This document shows, in pieces, positions 50,121-61,294 of a stretch of 64,000 nucleotides of DNA; position 1 is the stretch's first letter, and every line of letters begins with the position of its first letter. The translations under genes were made by a program, and so were the position numbers. Source of the DNA: Pyrrhoderma lamaoense (taxonomy: Eukaryota; Basidiomycota; Agaricomycetes; Hymenochaetales; Hymenochaetaceae); the NCBI GenBank assembly GCA_002794735.1, contig NBAZ01000014.1, positions 310,001 to 374,000 of the forward strand, given 5' to 3'. A model generated the notes under the pieces. It was not told the DNA's origin. It ran no database searches and was given only the letters and a program-made list of their open reading frames with translations.

Positions 50121-51922
50121 CTATACAGAGCTTATAGTCTGGACTTGCCGTTTTGAGAATACTAAACTTGAAGCAGTCCTGTCTGCAACGCAAAAGGTGC
50201 TCGGAGGAGAATAGATTTGCACTTGTTGTGACGCATTTTTTAGTCGAAAAGACATGTGTGATAGAGATATACATTGAAATATTGTACTTCCAAGGATGAT
50301 CAAAACAATTCGACCACCGCGGTGAACTGGTAAATGCTGGTGCCAGATAACACAGTTCACGATATTCGTTGCAGTGCTTGCAATAATCCTAGAGTAAATT
50401 TCAGTTACGACAACAATAGGACCATTTCTACTTTCGAAATGCCTACTGAAGGTGTGCTTACATGATGATATAGTGGATACCATCCTGGATTATAACTTTA
50501 AGCAGAGTAGAGTTCTTGTACTCGTTTACTGAAAAGTCCCTATGACACCTATATAGGCTCCAAGCACAGAGGATAAACTGATACGATAATGGTATAATCC
50601 TGACTAGGCTGCATGCGTAAACCTCTGGCTCTAAGACACGAATGGGACGCAAACCGACCAATATGAGATTGTCAAACTCGGTTGAAATCCGCTGATCATT
50701 TCCATGCATGATCCTTCTGACATCCTATCTGTAGTAGTTCCAGAAAGTGAAGTAAGTTCAGTACTGGATCTTGGGCTCATTATATAAATCTCACCAAGGA
50801 AATCTACCTTCTTTCTGACGAAGAAAACAAGTAAAAACAACCTTGAAATCGTTTCTGATACTAGTAAAACCCAGAATACGATCTTCGGCAACTTCTCTGT
50901 TCACTTTAAGCTCTTCTTATAAGACCAACCAAATATGACTTTTAAGCTCACCATTGCGAGAGATTGCCACCCCTCGCAGGAGGAGTAAGTCTTTGTAAGA
51001 TTATGAGACCCGGTGTCCAACGATTCTAGAGAAACAGAACATACAATTTATGAGTGTCACCATAAACCAACCTATATCAAAGCTCAAGAGAGTTCGGTGG
51101 GACATAAACGGTGGAATTAGTACATACTAGAACTATTATGCAGCCAGATTAAAGCCACGCCTGAGCAATTTGTTAGAGATTTGTTAGAATATCTCATTTA
51201 TTTGTTACTCCCTTACATCTGAATGATGAGTATTATCGAATGAGGATGTATCTGCATAATCTAAGAATATCTGGGTCCGATACTTACAAGTCCTTTGACA
51301 CAGAGAAAACGTGAACTGTACACAATAGTTCACTTGTCAATGGGCCAGTGATAAAACAGTAAGTGGAGTGGCTTACGTTGTATATCAACTCCGACCATAA
51401 GAACACAAATGTAACGGTCCTATACGATGTTTATAAATCTGATCCGAAATAAACAAGTAAGCCTTACCATGAGCACGGTAATATTTGCAGGATTCCAGTG
51501 GCACTAAGTATGGATATAATTATCCGTACTGATTAACAGCACTAATCTTTCTTGTCACATACCCATAAATACTTAATCTGCCGAATAAAGTAATATTAGC
51601 TACCAGTGAAGAATAATTAGGATACTGCATAAGGAATCTCACTTCATCGTCAAATGTCAAACCTGTTCGTAACATCAACATCAGCCCAAACTACCAGATT
51701 GAGTAAAAAGCGAGTAGCTCAACTATTGTAATAGATCAGAAAAGTGGCTAATGCAACTTTGCAGTATAGTTTGTTTTCAAACTGTTCAAGCTGTTCCTCG
51801 TACTGAGATACAGATATAGGTTCTTCTATGTAGTTGAAGCTGAAATTGGTCATCCCATAAGGGCTGGTGAGTGTAACGACGTCACTGATTGCTTGGTACA
51901 GCATTTTAAAATGCAGGTACAC
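50121..51922 (-). CDS. DUF6533-like multi-pass membrane protein (model incomplete)
   Basis: The ends of the gene are clear and the middle is not. Exon 1 (51922-51724) ends in KLYCKVALATFLIYYN and joins exon 2 (51662-51626) in phase to read LTFDDEVRFLM. The pattern of a helix, then LTLxxE/DE, is the DUF6533 start seen in many basidiomycete membrane proteins. Later, LLKVIIQDGIHYIIM is spliced (intron 50389-50461, phase 2, in frame) to the last exon 50388-50121. That exon reads IIASTATNIVNCVIW and a further hydrophobic helix, then a Ser-rich tail. Intermediate exons probably lie at about 51040-50950 and 50890-50460. The family is predicted to have seven helices; its role is unknown, though receptor-like functions have been proposed. 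It lies 560 nt downstream of the DUF4203-like gene on the same strand. Confidence 0.6.
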
Positions 51923-52481
51923 TGCAAATCAATCTGTTGTAATATCGGCAAGCTTTAGAGAAAAGAGGGCGTTAAGTCTTATGCTGCGAAGCCTGAACTT
52001 TTTAACTTATGTACGACAATAAGATATCTGCTCGGATTTGAGAATGACCATTGTAGCCCACAAAGACGAATGTGCTCAAAGTCCGTTTCGGATTCCTTCT
52101 AAAGACAGTATATTGACTAGAAACTGAATGAATTACGTTGATACTTGGAAGTCAATGTATATTCATGATCCCGATAGATCGCGGGACACAAAAGGAGAGA
52201 ACCTCGAATTGAACTTTGTAACTAACTACATGATAAGCACGTGAAAACAGCACACACAGTGGAGTTACATATATGGGGGATACATACAGAACACAGCAAT
52301 TACACTAAGGTATAACAACAAGATTCATAAAGGCGTTATTTCATAAAGTAGTCATAAAAATTCGTCAATGTCATCTCTGGGGTATAGCATTTTCTCAGCT
52401 CTTCAGTTAAAGCCTCAATAAATCAGCCTAAAAGCCAAATACCCAATCATCATCCAGTAGCGTACTATGAGGCAAGTTGCA

Positions 52482-54684
52482 CTACCGATTCTGAGTTAAT
52501 GGAAGTCCAGAAACATTCGTTGTAGTTTGGCCTTGCAAAGTGGCTCGTACTTGTTGAGGACTCGATACAGATACGTCTTCACAAGAGGCGGCGGATAAAT
52601 CTGCCTGTGCCTTCGCTAGTCTCTCTATTGCAGTGAACAGCGATGGCGTCAACATCATCGCGTTAACCGGCGAGCAGGAAGTGGGGTTGTCTTGACTTTC
52701 TGGCGAGTGAGGCCCGATGCTAGAGGCATCAAGTTGCTTCAAAAAGTTTGGTTTCCAACCTGGGGCATCTCTTACTGGAGAAGATGTACGAGTATAACCT
52801 GTTGTAACATCTTCTTCTACATCTGAGTAATCTAGTGTAGTATTGATACGAGTGCTGCTGCTGTTAGCTCCGCCAAATGAGGCCCTCATAGCTACCAAAC
52901 GAGTTTTTTCAGCATCAATGTCTATAATGTCACTAAATTCGGAGTTGGCAGGGGCATGTCCTGAGTTTGTAGACACATTTACAGTTGTACCAGAGAGACT
53001 AGTAGAGCTCGAGCTTGTATGTACAAGAGGAAAGCGGTAGGGGATGGACTTGAGTGGCGTGTCTAAAGGTGTTTTTAGGGTGTCAATCGACTCGCTATCA
53101 TCATCAGATTCTGAAGAGAATCCATCCTTCGGTCTGAATTCAAGACGCACTCGACCGTGACCGGTAGCATGTCTACTTTGTGTTCTTGCCTTAGATATTC
53201 TCTTTTTCTGCAGACATGTGGGCTGTCGTGCTAGATTCTTCAGCTCCTCTTGAGAAGTAGTTTCAACATATATGCTCTGAAAACCGCCGTTAGTAAGTGC
53301 ATCTTTCTTCTTCAGCAACTCCTTTTGCCCGATTGACTCATTCTGTCCTTTGATAAAGGTTGGGACACAGCTTAAGGGCCTGGCGAACGATGTATCTGTA
53401 CTTTCTTTCTGGGAAATATCCGGTATGTGACCATGGACGAATGGGGCTTCGAGAATGGGTGTGTACTCTGTTTTTTCCAGTTCGGGTGTTAGTAAAATTT
53501 CCCGGGACCCAGTCGACTGTGCTGAGGTAAGATGGAATCTTCTGAGAAATCGGCTCCATCGCGAATGCATGGGCCGGAAATTCCCAGCACGATCTTTGGA
53601 GTTTGGAAAAACTGCAGAATATTCAGCGAGATACATATCCCAAGTCTTTTTTAAATAACAGATGAGGATAACAGTCACAGATAGGCAAAAAATTCATCAT
53701 ACCTCGTCATGATTGCTTCCAAAGTATCTTTTTAGACCCCAGTCGGAGGCGGTACCTAGAAGCCAAAGAAAACAGAAAAGTGCATCCATCCCCTTTTCTG
53801 TGCTTGTATTCCATTCTGAACTACTGAATAGCCACAGTCTATCCCATACATTAGCCCAGGAGTGATATTTGATGGAACCTGTAAGAAGTGCAATTGCCAT
53901 TGTCACAGAAAAGGAGCCTGTACAGGCAAAGGCAATTCGAGCAATTGAATGAGCAAATACAGTTTGCCGTGTTGCGGTAATTGCCGGAGGGACAAAAGTG
54001 GTTAAAGCCATTAATGGTGTGATGACCGAAACGATAGCAATTCGTGAGGAAAGAGACGAATGGGTGATAATGCAGAGAAAGAGAGACAATGATATCCTAT
54101 AATGAGATCTTTAATTAATGTATCTTAAATTAAAGACAAGTGGGACTTACCCTGCGGTTATTCCCATGAACGTAAGGGCTGCTATTCTCCATCTCCCGCC
54201 AACAAGAGATGTCACTAGCGCGACTAGGAGCCATATCACGAAGAATGGTATACTCCCAAGAGGTGAACGTGCCTTATTTGAGAAAACCAAAGCTAGTAGT
54301 GTCGAAATATATACTGAAAAAAAGAGTTTATTATTGAGAAACAACAGATAGCGAGAACAAGCTCACAGCCGAATATGAACCCAACAGCTATGCCACCGAT
54401 CCCTCCGTTGAGTTGGAATGGTTTAAAAATTTTAATTTTCGATTTATCATTGTACGATCCAGGTAAAGAAGGAGCACAGTCCGCAGGAGGTGGGAAGGTA
54501 CGAGTGCGGTCAAAAGTAAAGAATGCGCCAGCGAAGGTGACAAGCAAGGCAGACAAGAGCAAAGGGATAGTATATACAAGAAGGAATGTTTTATTCCCGG
54601 AAAGAAGCGTCGTTACTACAATCAAGAGCATACATTAATTCTTGTGAACAGGACGAAAAGAGTGGACTCACATTGAATAGCCAT
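52482..54684 (-). CDS. Multi-pass membrane protein, DUF4203/TM7S3-TM198-like
   Basis: Five exons (54684-54672, 54615-54367, 54313-54151, 54096-53703, 53645-52482) sum to 1983 nt and 660 residues with no frame break. The introns are 53-57 nt. The N-terminal half has about seven hydrophobic segments, including TIPLLLSALLVTFAGAFFTF, GGIAVGFIFG, PFFVIWLLVALVTSLVGGRW and GMDALFCFLWLLGTASDWG. This glycine-rich helix pattern resembles the DUF4203 (TM7S3/TM198-like) domain; I assign it from pattern, not alignment. The C-terminal ~380 residues are hydrophilic, Ser/Thr-rich and likely cytoplasmic. The first exon codes for only four residues plus one base, so another start further upstream is possible. 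The function of the fungal family is not established. Confidence 0.78.
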
Positions 54685-55110
54685 ATGAAAATATGATATA
54701 GGGGCTAATCGTCGTGAAATCGTCAAAGGTCGTCAATGTTTACTTTATTAAATTTATCAGTTGAGTCGACAAAGATTTGTAGGTACAAAGGCAAATGCAC
54801 TTTGCCTGTAGATACAGGTAAGAAGATTAGAGACCTGAATCTAAGCGAACCTGCATCAGCATATGGGCAGCAATTAGATTATATGCACATTTCCGTCAAT
54901 GTCCGGATCACACGTGACTCCCATACACGGAAGATATATAACATAACTGATACAATACAGAACACCATACATTTTTTTGAGATTTTTCTACATCGACTGG
55001 TTTCTAAAAGGGCACAATTGCAGACAAAACAACACATCAAACGTCTCTCAAAGGTATGTATCCAAGAAATTTAGACCACCGAATTATAATCCGTATGCTT
55101 CAAGCTTGGA
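54685..55110. other. Intergenic region
   Basis: Holds the promoter side of the DUF4203-like gene and the 3' flank of the 176-residue gene. A plus-strand frame at 54736-55074 has no motif and runs antisense to nothing known; I treat it as chance. Confidence 0.5.
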
Positions 55111-55872
55111 CTAGTTGAAGGTCCAGAGTTGCTGGAGCTGGGTTTCGTCCTTCGTAAGCTGGGCCTGATTGGCGCTGATACTTTCAATGTTCTGTAAAAA
55201 CAGCAACTTAGTATCTAAGTATTAATCGGGGTACATACTCCTTACAGCGTTCATGTCTGTAGCGATCATTGTACCAGTTTCGGAGAATACGTCGTCAAAA
55301 GGCATCATCCTAGCGTAGGCATGAAAGTTTGCATAAACCGATATCTACTCATGTTATTATATTGGTACTTACTTGAAAATTGTCGGGGCGACTTCAACAA
55401 GCTTCCATGCCATGGGAGCACCTCCTTGGACAAGCTTTCCAGTCTAATTTTGGAGTAAAACATGTGTTAGATATCATCTTACCATATAACATAGTATAAC
55501 TCTTACAGAAGAATCAATTCGAAGGAAACCTCCGCGAGTATTGAAGGAAGCAGAGCTCTGCTCAGTGGAAAGCACTTGCAGAGTGAAAACTTTGTCACCA
55601 GCTGTTGAGGGGTAATCTAAGTACGTCCACTAGATCATAGCTCAGAATCCCGATTAATATGAGTTGAAAGTTGAGATTACCAGCTGGCTAGATGCAGATG
55701 AACTTGCTCCAGAGATGACTGGGTTTCCATCAGCAGTAACACCGTTGGAGTTGTCGAGGAAATGAGAAAAAGCAAGATTCTGGATGTGGTAGTTGTTACC
55801 AGCTGCTGGCTCAACGGCGTTGGCAGCGAGCTGGGTAAAGTTGAGGGTGGCGAGGTTAGTAACAGCGACCAT
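55111..55872 (-). CDS. Small orphan protein, 176 residues
   Basis: Five exons (55872-55681, 55629-55507, 55443-55373, 55309-55246, 55191-55111) with five-for-five consistent phases and typical short introns. The product starts MVAVTNLATLNFTQLAAN, has no clear signal peptide and no Cys. It contains NNYHIQNLAFSHFLDNSNG, then QLWTYLDYP, FTLQVLS and GGFLRIDSS. This spacing of short beta-strand-like segments, with LD and W residues, is loosely like one side of a ricin-B type beta-trefoil, but the key QxW repeats are missing, so I do not assign it. The C-terminus is a Gln-rich amphipathic helix. The gene is real on splice evidence; the function is unknown. Confidence 0.72.
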
Positions 55873-56733
55873 TGTGTTTAATTAGATGAGAGTAGAGGTG
55901 GAAGTAGCTCTGAAGATGTGTTTGCTCTGGAGCTGGATTTCAAGGACGAAAACCAGAGCACTTTTATACTGGGACAGCCAAAGAAATTCGATATTAGTGT
56001 GTACTTAATTGAAAGCATCATTAAGAAGCCACAAACTGGTTTGCTATTGTGATCAAACTTTTACTCCCGTGATTGCTTCTCCGGATGGTCTATAAGAAAA
56101 TTTCTCGCGAATTTTTGAACTTTTCATGACGGCCCTTAAGCCTATTGATCCAACACATGCTAGAGCGGATGAAGTCCTGGGCAAAAGAATTGACGACAGG
56201 AACCAAACGACCACATGAAGACTGTGTACCCCCATCCAATTGTCTTTGCTTTGTTTCATAGTAAAGTTGTAACGTATTCAACGCAGTAAATTATTCACTA
56301 ACAATCTAGGAATAAAGATAATAGTAGAGTATCATTTTATAAAATGTCGACATGTCAACTAGTCACTGAGGTATCCAAAAAAATTATCTATACCTTTTTT
56401 TAATAATATATTCTCATGTACATTACAGTGGGCAGCCATCACGTTCATGGGGATATCACTCATAACCACTCATCATCCGCGCTCCTCGCACAGATGGAGC
56501 AAGTCCATAGCACAGGTGGCAAGAAGTGGTGAGGAGGCGAAAAGAATTTTCATACAGCGATCCTTCGGAGTTTCTCAGTGAGATCAGGCCAGACCTTAAT
56601 GCAGAAGCTGTCAACACTTATTTGAAAATAATTCAAGTTGCACGTCCATGCAATCGCGCAAATCCTAGTCACCTGGACGTCCTAAGGTATTTTTATTCGT
56701 ATCTAGTTCCTTAGGTACAGAGATGGATGAGTA
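55873..56733. other. Intergenic region with a weak plus-strand coding signal
   Basis: The first ~100 nt form the promoter of the small orphan gene. A plus-strand stretch at about 56510-56700 reads protein-like (FSYSDPSEFLSEIRPDLNAE), but it cannot be joined convincingly to anything, and no family is recognised. Confidence 0.35.
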
Positions 56734-57043
56734 TTACTCGAGGCGGAAGCGCCGTACTGTATGAATGTGCGCAAAATGGCATCCGCTTACGGGATTATAT
56801 CTATAGCAGTTGCCTGAACCGTGAGAGAACATAGAAGATTACAGCACTCATCGTACCTTCTGTTAAGTAAACTTACCGCAATAGTACTCCTGGCGGCGCT
56901 TCCGATCTACTTCAGTAGGTCCGGGTCCCTGGCAAGGAGGTATGGGCTTAGTTAGAAGTTGGACATCCTGCAGGCACTATGAAGATATACTTACAATCAA
57001 ATTAAACTTTATCCAGAAGTCAAGCACACTAAAATAACCTCAT
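56734..57043 (-). CDS. 3' exons of a small Cys-containing orphan protein
   Basis: Three minus-strand exon pieces splice in one frame to a TAA at 56734-56736. The first, ending near 56994, reads VLDFWIKFNLI. The second (56928-56877) reads GPGPTEVDRKRRQEYYC. The third (56813-56734) reads GNCYRYNPVSGCHFAHIHTV. Both donors are the consensus GTAAGT and the acceptors are TTGCCAG and GGTTCAG. The CxxC and downstream Cys/His residues could bind a metal, which is inference only. Exons further 5' (about 57090-57360) could not be fixed, and the opposite strand also has open stretches there. The family is not recognised. Confidence 0.42.
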
Positions 57044-57777
57044 TTGATTGATCATATTTTACAATTATAGGATTCTCATATCCGCGTTTCCTGGAAAGGG
57101 TAACTCACTAGATAGAACCATTCTGCTACATGCTACAGAAGACTTGAGCATCGTGTGTGTACTTGATGGCCAATGGCCAGTGACTTCACTACCAGAGTTT
57201 GTTACTTTGAAATGAGAACGTAACAATTTCCACGACTTGAATGCGTAGTATCCGATATTTTTACTGTGAGAGTCAAGTTCAGATTTCTGAATGAAGAGGA
57301 CTTAGCCTCAGAGTATTTTTCTCGAAATGCGCGATTCGCCAATGAACATCAAGATGGCGACGTTGCTGGTGTGATTTACTTACCTCTGGCAAAAACATCA
57401 TCCTTCCAATCTACTTATTAGTGAATATATTTAGGTGTGCAAGTAGTACATATATTGACTACGTAAGCGGGATTCTTTTTCTCTTGATTTCTCATTATCT
57501 TAATCTTAGATGGATAGATAGTTTATGTAGCGGTTATTATTCTTAACAGATTTCAGGTAGTCCTTTGAGTGAATATGGCCGTGAAGATTGTCTTGGAGTT
57601 TCTACGGTATCAGTGACGGTAACAGTAGTCCTTTTATTGTTTAGGTCTTCACTATTGACAAAATACCCAGACTAATTAGCAAGAAGCGCCGGAATACCTC
57701 TTCTGTTGGAATTTTCCGAAGTATGTATATCCCATGGTCATAAGACAGCAATTACTCACTATGGCCAGAAACCATTA

Positions 57778-57977
57778 CTATACTCACAAAAGTTGCGACA
57801 CACTTGTAATTCATCTGTCTTAATATTGTACAAGAACTACACGTCTTCGTTCTAATAATATGTATGTTAGCTAAAGATAATAGATAAATTATATGTATAT
57901 AATTAATAATACTATATACTAAGTCTATATATTTTTTCATTAAATCTCATGCTGTCGCAAAACTTTTGTGAGTATAG
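57778..57977. mobile_element. MITE copy 1, TA-flanked, 200 bp
   Basis: The element begins CTATACTCACAAAAGTTGCG and ends with the near-perfect inverse (CTTTTGTGAGTATAG). The terminal inverted repeats are about 24 bp long. It is flanked by TA on both sides (57776-57777 and 57978-57979), as made by Tc1/mariner transposases. The AT-rich centre has no gene, so it needs a transposase from elsewhere. Confidence 0.85.
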
Positions 57978-58032
57978 TATATAGATCGATTGTTTCCGCC
58001 TGCAGTCTCCATAATATCATACGACAACTATC

Positions 58033-59575
58033 ATGTCCTCAAAGCTATGGACTCCGTTTCCTCCACCTGCCACTCCGCTCGGCGTATACCGCGTTCTTTC
58101 GCCAAATGCTGGTATTCGTGTATCACCGCTCCAGCTCGGCGCAATGAGTATTGGTGACAAATGGGAAAAACTCGGAATGGGAACAATGAATAAGAAAGCT
58201 CATTCAAGCTACTAGACACTTATTATGAAGCAGGTGGGAATTTCATTGATACGGCAAACAATTAGTAAGCTATCTTCTTTCGTGTAGATAAATTTTGCAT
58301 AATATATACTATACTCAAAAGTTTTCGACAGCATAGATTTAATAAAAAATATATAACTTAGTATATTATTATTATTTATATACATATAATTTATTATTAT
58401 TTTAGCTAACATACATATTTATTAGAACGAAACGTGTATTCTTGTACATATCTAAGACAGATAATTACAAGTGTTCGCAACTTTGTAGTATAGTATATAT
58501 CTCAAAGTATTGTATTCACTTAATTCATTCGATAGCCAGATGAATCATCCGAAGAGTTTATTGGAGAATGGATGGAAAAAAGGGAGTCAGAGATCAAATT
58601 GTTATTGCGACAAAGGTGAGCTACTTTGAGACTCTTCCTCTCATTTCTATCAACAATCAAGATTGGTTTAAGTACACAACAAACTACAAACGAGGTAATG
58701 AAGGAGTGGCTATCCAAACAAATTATACTGGAAACAATGCCAAGTCTATGGCGATAAGCGTAGAAGATAGCTTGAAGAAGCTGCGGACATCATACATTGA
58801 CATCTTCTATGTACATTGGTGGGACTTCGTGACGTCAATAGAGGAGGTGATGGATCATCTTCACAAACTTGTGTTGTCAGGTAAAGTACTGTATCTTGGT
58901 GCTTCAGATATGCCGGCTTGGGTCGTTAGCCAAGCAAATCAGTATGCGAGAGATCATGGCAAAAGTAGATTTGTTATCTATCAAGGCGCATGGAATGTAA
59001 TGGCCAGAAGCTTTGAGCGTGATATTATTCCGATGGCTCGAGCTCACGGCATGGCGCTTGCCCCATGGAATGTACTCGCTGCTGGAAGATTAAGAAGTGA
59101 TGAGGAGGAGGAAAGGAGGAAAGAGACTGGAGAGAAAGGGAGAATGTTATCTAGTGATCAATGGGAAAGAACGGAGAGTGAAAGGAAGATGAGTCTGGTT
59201 CTACAGCGATCGCAAAGGAAGTCGTTAATGCTACAGGGAAGGACGTAAATCTCACCGCAATAGCCATAGCATATCTATTGCAGAAAACAACCTACGTATT
59301 CCCGATAATCGGATGTCGCAAACCTGAGCAGCTCATGGCAAATATCGAAGCATTAAATGTCTCTCTGACAGATGAGCAAATGACTCGTATTGAGAGTGTA
59401 TTACCCTTTGATCCAGGTTTCCCGAGTACGATGATTGTGAGTGATGTTCAGAATTGTCTGATCATGATATCAATGATATGTCGTAGGGAGACGGGCATAT
59501 CCGAATAAGATGATGATCGCATCTGGAAACGAAGCAAGATGGCCAAGACCTCAACCAATTAAACCTGGTGTTTGA
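58033..59575 (+). pseudogene. Aldo-keto reductase, aryl-alcohol-dehydrogenase-like, frame-broken
   Basis: Exons fit 58033-58264, 58536-58615, 58673-59436 and 59487-59575, with introns of 271, 57 and 50 nt. The protein is a near full-length fungal [78 protein letters not shown] and LPFDPGFPSTMI. These include the cofactor-barrel strands and the Tyr of NxxxDTAxxY-like catalysis. Such enzymes reduce aryl aldehydes with NADPH. The frame is kept only if one base is restored at five sites: near 58192, 58539, about 58583, about 59203 and 59493-59495. Four of these lie in or next to a homopolymer. The first intron contains a MITE copy. It may be a decayed gene or a badly sequenced working one; neighbours are intact, which favours decay. 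It runs convergently with the alcohol dehydrogenase. Confidence 0.72.
58309..58493. mobile_element. MITE copy 2, inverted, inside the AKR intron
   Basis: A second copy of the same element, 185 bp, in the opposite orientation to copy 1 and very similar over its full length after small gaps. It starts CTATACTC and ends GTAGTATAG, with TA at 58307-58308 and 58494-58495. It lies entirely within the intron 58265-58535. Without it and one TA the intron would be about 84 nt, near the local norm, so the insertion need not disturb splicing. Confidence 0.85.
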
Positions 59576-59973
59576 TTTCACAAGTCAGTGAAAAGTTAAT
59601 CGCATGAAATCATAGATAGAGAGAAGGATTGCAATATATAGCTCAGTGATTGAATAGCTTCCATTATTGTCAAATCGACATTTACCTGACTTATTATAGC
59701 GAATACCAGTCAAGTCGTCTCTCTACGATTTCACATAAGACACTATATCAACTCTGAGAGCAATCCTGGATCGATGAAAATCAACAACTTATCATCCTTC
59801 AGTCATTTTCTCTGAAACATATACTAATTATTGAGAAAGGATATTTGAATTTTTCAAATAATTAAAATGAATAACATGAATAACATGAAAAAAATAGATA
59901 TACCTCTTGTAGACTGCAAGAGGATAGCGGTTTACATGATTCATACATAATTTATCGCTGTATACTTTGTAGC
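59576..59973. other. Convergent 3' spacer
   Basis: AT-rich 398-nt spacer between the facing ends of the aldo-keto reductase and the alcohol dehydrogenase. It should hold both poly(A) zones. No gene is seen. Confidence 0.6.
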
Positions 59974-61294
59974 TTATTTGCTGACATCTAGCACCACACG
60001 TCCAAGGATTTTGCCCTTGCTCATTTCCTCATATACTCTAATGTTCATAATATGAGTTCGTTGTAAGACAAAAAACGAAGCATTAATGATGCTCACTCAT
60101 TCAACTCCGATAGCCCACGAACTGTATAGATAACTTTGACTTTTCCAGTCGCTGCTATTTGTACGGCTTCCTTAGCGTGTTGTCTATTTCCTAGGAAAAT
60201 ACCTTTTATATTCAATCCTTTCCCCCCAATTAATATCACTGGAGCCTGAAGCATAGCACCTGGCGGGAGACCTACGACAAGTAAGGTACCCGTTGGACGA
60301 AGATATGAGATAGCTGTATTGTATGCTGCACTGCCACCGGAAGCGACAAGTACAGCATGTGCGCCTCCATTAGTAAGGGCGAGGACGTCTTCAACAAGAT
60401 TTGGAGAAGTTTGGAAATCGAGAAAGGTTGATGCACCAAGTGAGAGACAGAGATCCCGTTTATTATCACTTGTATCAATTGCGATCACTCGAAGACCCAT
60501 GGCCAAGGCATATTGAACGGCTACCGTGATTTTCAGTTAGAGTCATCTGATCTTCTAAGGGACGCAAAAAATCATTAAGACATACCAAGATGTCCCAGAC
60601 CTCCTCCTGCTCCGGGAATTACTACCCATTCTCCGATGCGTAGACCAGACTGTGCTAGAGCACTGTATACAGTTACACCCTTCAAGGATGCAATTTATAT
60701 CTTTGCTGGAATTCTAATACTTAAAGTTTGCTTACAGCACACATGATCGCGGCTGCGTCTGCATCCGAGATCCCGTCAGGTATTGGTGTTATACCATCAA
60801 TGTATCCCACAGCATATTCACAGAACGTCCCATCTATGTCATTACCATGTGATTTGAACTCAGAACAATCTTGTTTATAGAGAGATCAACATTCAACTAT
60901 GCGATAAAGAATGATATTGAAGCAACTTACGTCCTTCGAAGCCCTTCAAACACAAATCACAAGTGAAACATGCATTTGCGAGGAACTTGAGACCAACCCG
61001 GCTTCCGATTTTGATTTTTTTATTGGAAGGTGTATGGGGTGCAAAGGCTACAATGGTTCCAATCCCCTCATGACCACCTACAAGATTATCTTTCGGTTTG
61101 TTTGGGAAACTTCCGTTCTTGATCCCTAAATCTGAGTGACAGACACCAGAGTATGTAAGCTTTATTAAACATTGTCCGGGTTGAAGATCTGAAGGTTGGA
61201 CGACGGGATGCGAGGTAGTGAGATGGGCAGGGCCTCCTACTTTCGGGAGGAGAAAAGCCCTTTGAATAGCTGGGATTGGTCGATTTTCTGGCAT
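59974..61294 (-). CDS. Zinc-dependent alcohol dehydrogenase
   Basis: Five exons (61294-60931, 60869-60736, 60679-60586, 60520-60097, 60037-59974) give 359 residues, the usual length for the medium-chain family, with no frame break. Catalytic zinc ligands are C52 (SGVCHSDLG), H75 with E76 (VGGHEGIGTI) and C165 (IMCAG). Structural zinc ligands are C109, C112, C115 and C123 (CFTCDLCLKGFEGHC). The Rossmann loop is PGAGGGLGHLA, and the acidic residue in VIAIDTSDNKR favours NAD+ over NADP+. The enzyme interconverts primary alcohols and aldehydes in the cytosol. It shares its 3' spacer with the aldo-keto reductase and lies divergent from the helicase. The start at 61294 opens MPENRPIP and matches family length. 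Confidence 0.93.

Noticed and set aside
54736..55074. 112-codon plus-strand frame between two minus-strand genes
   Set aside because: No motif, no splice sites and AT-rich composition like the spacer.
56741..56905. Inverted CGGAAGCGCCG words near the small Cys gene
   Set aside because: Only 11 bp long and both lie in or beside exons of the same gene; likely chance.
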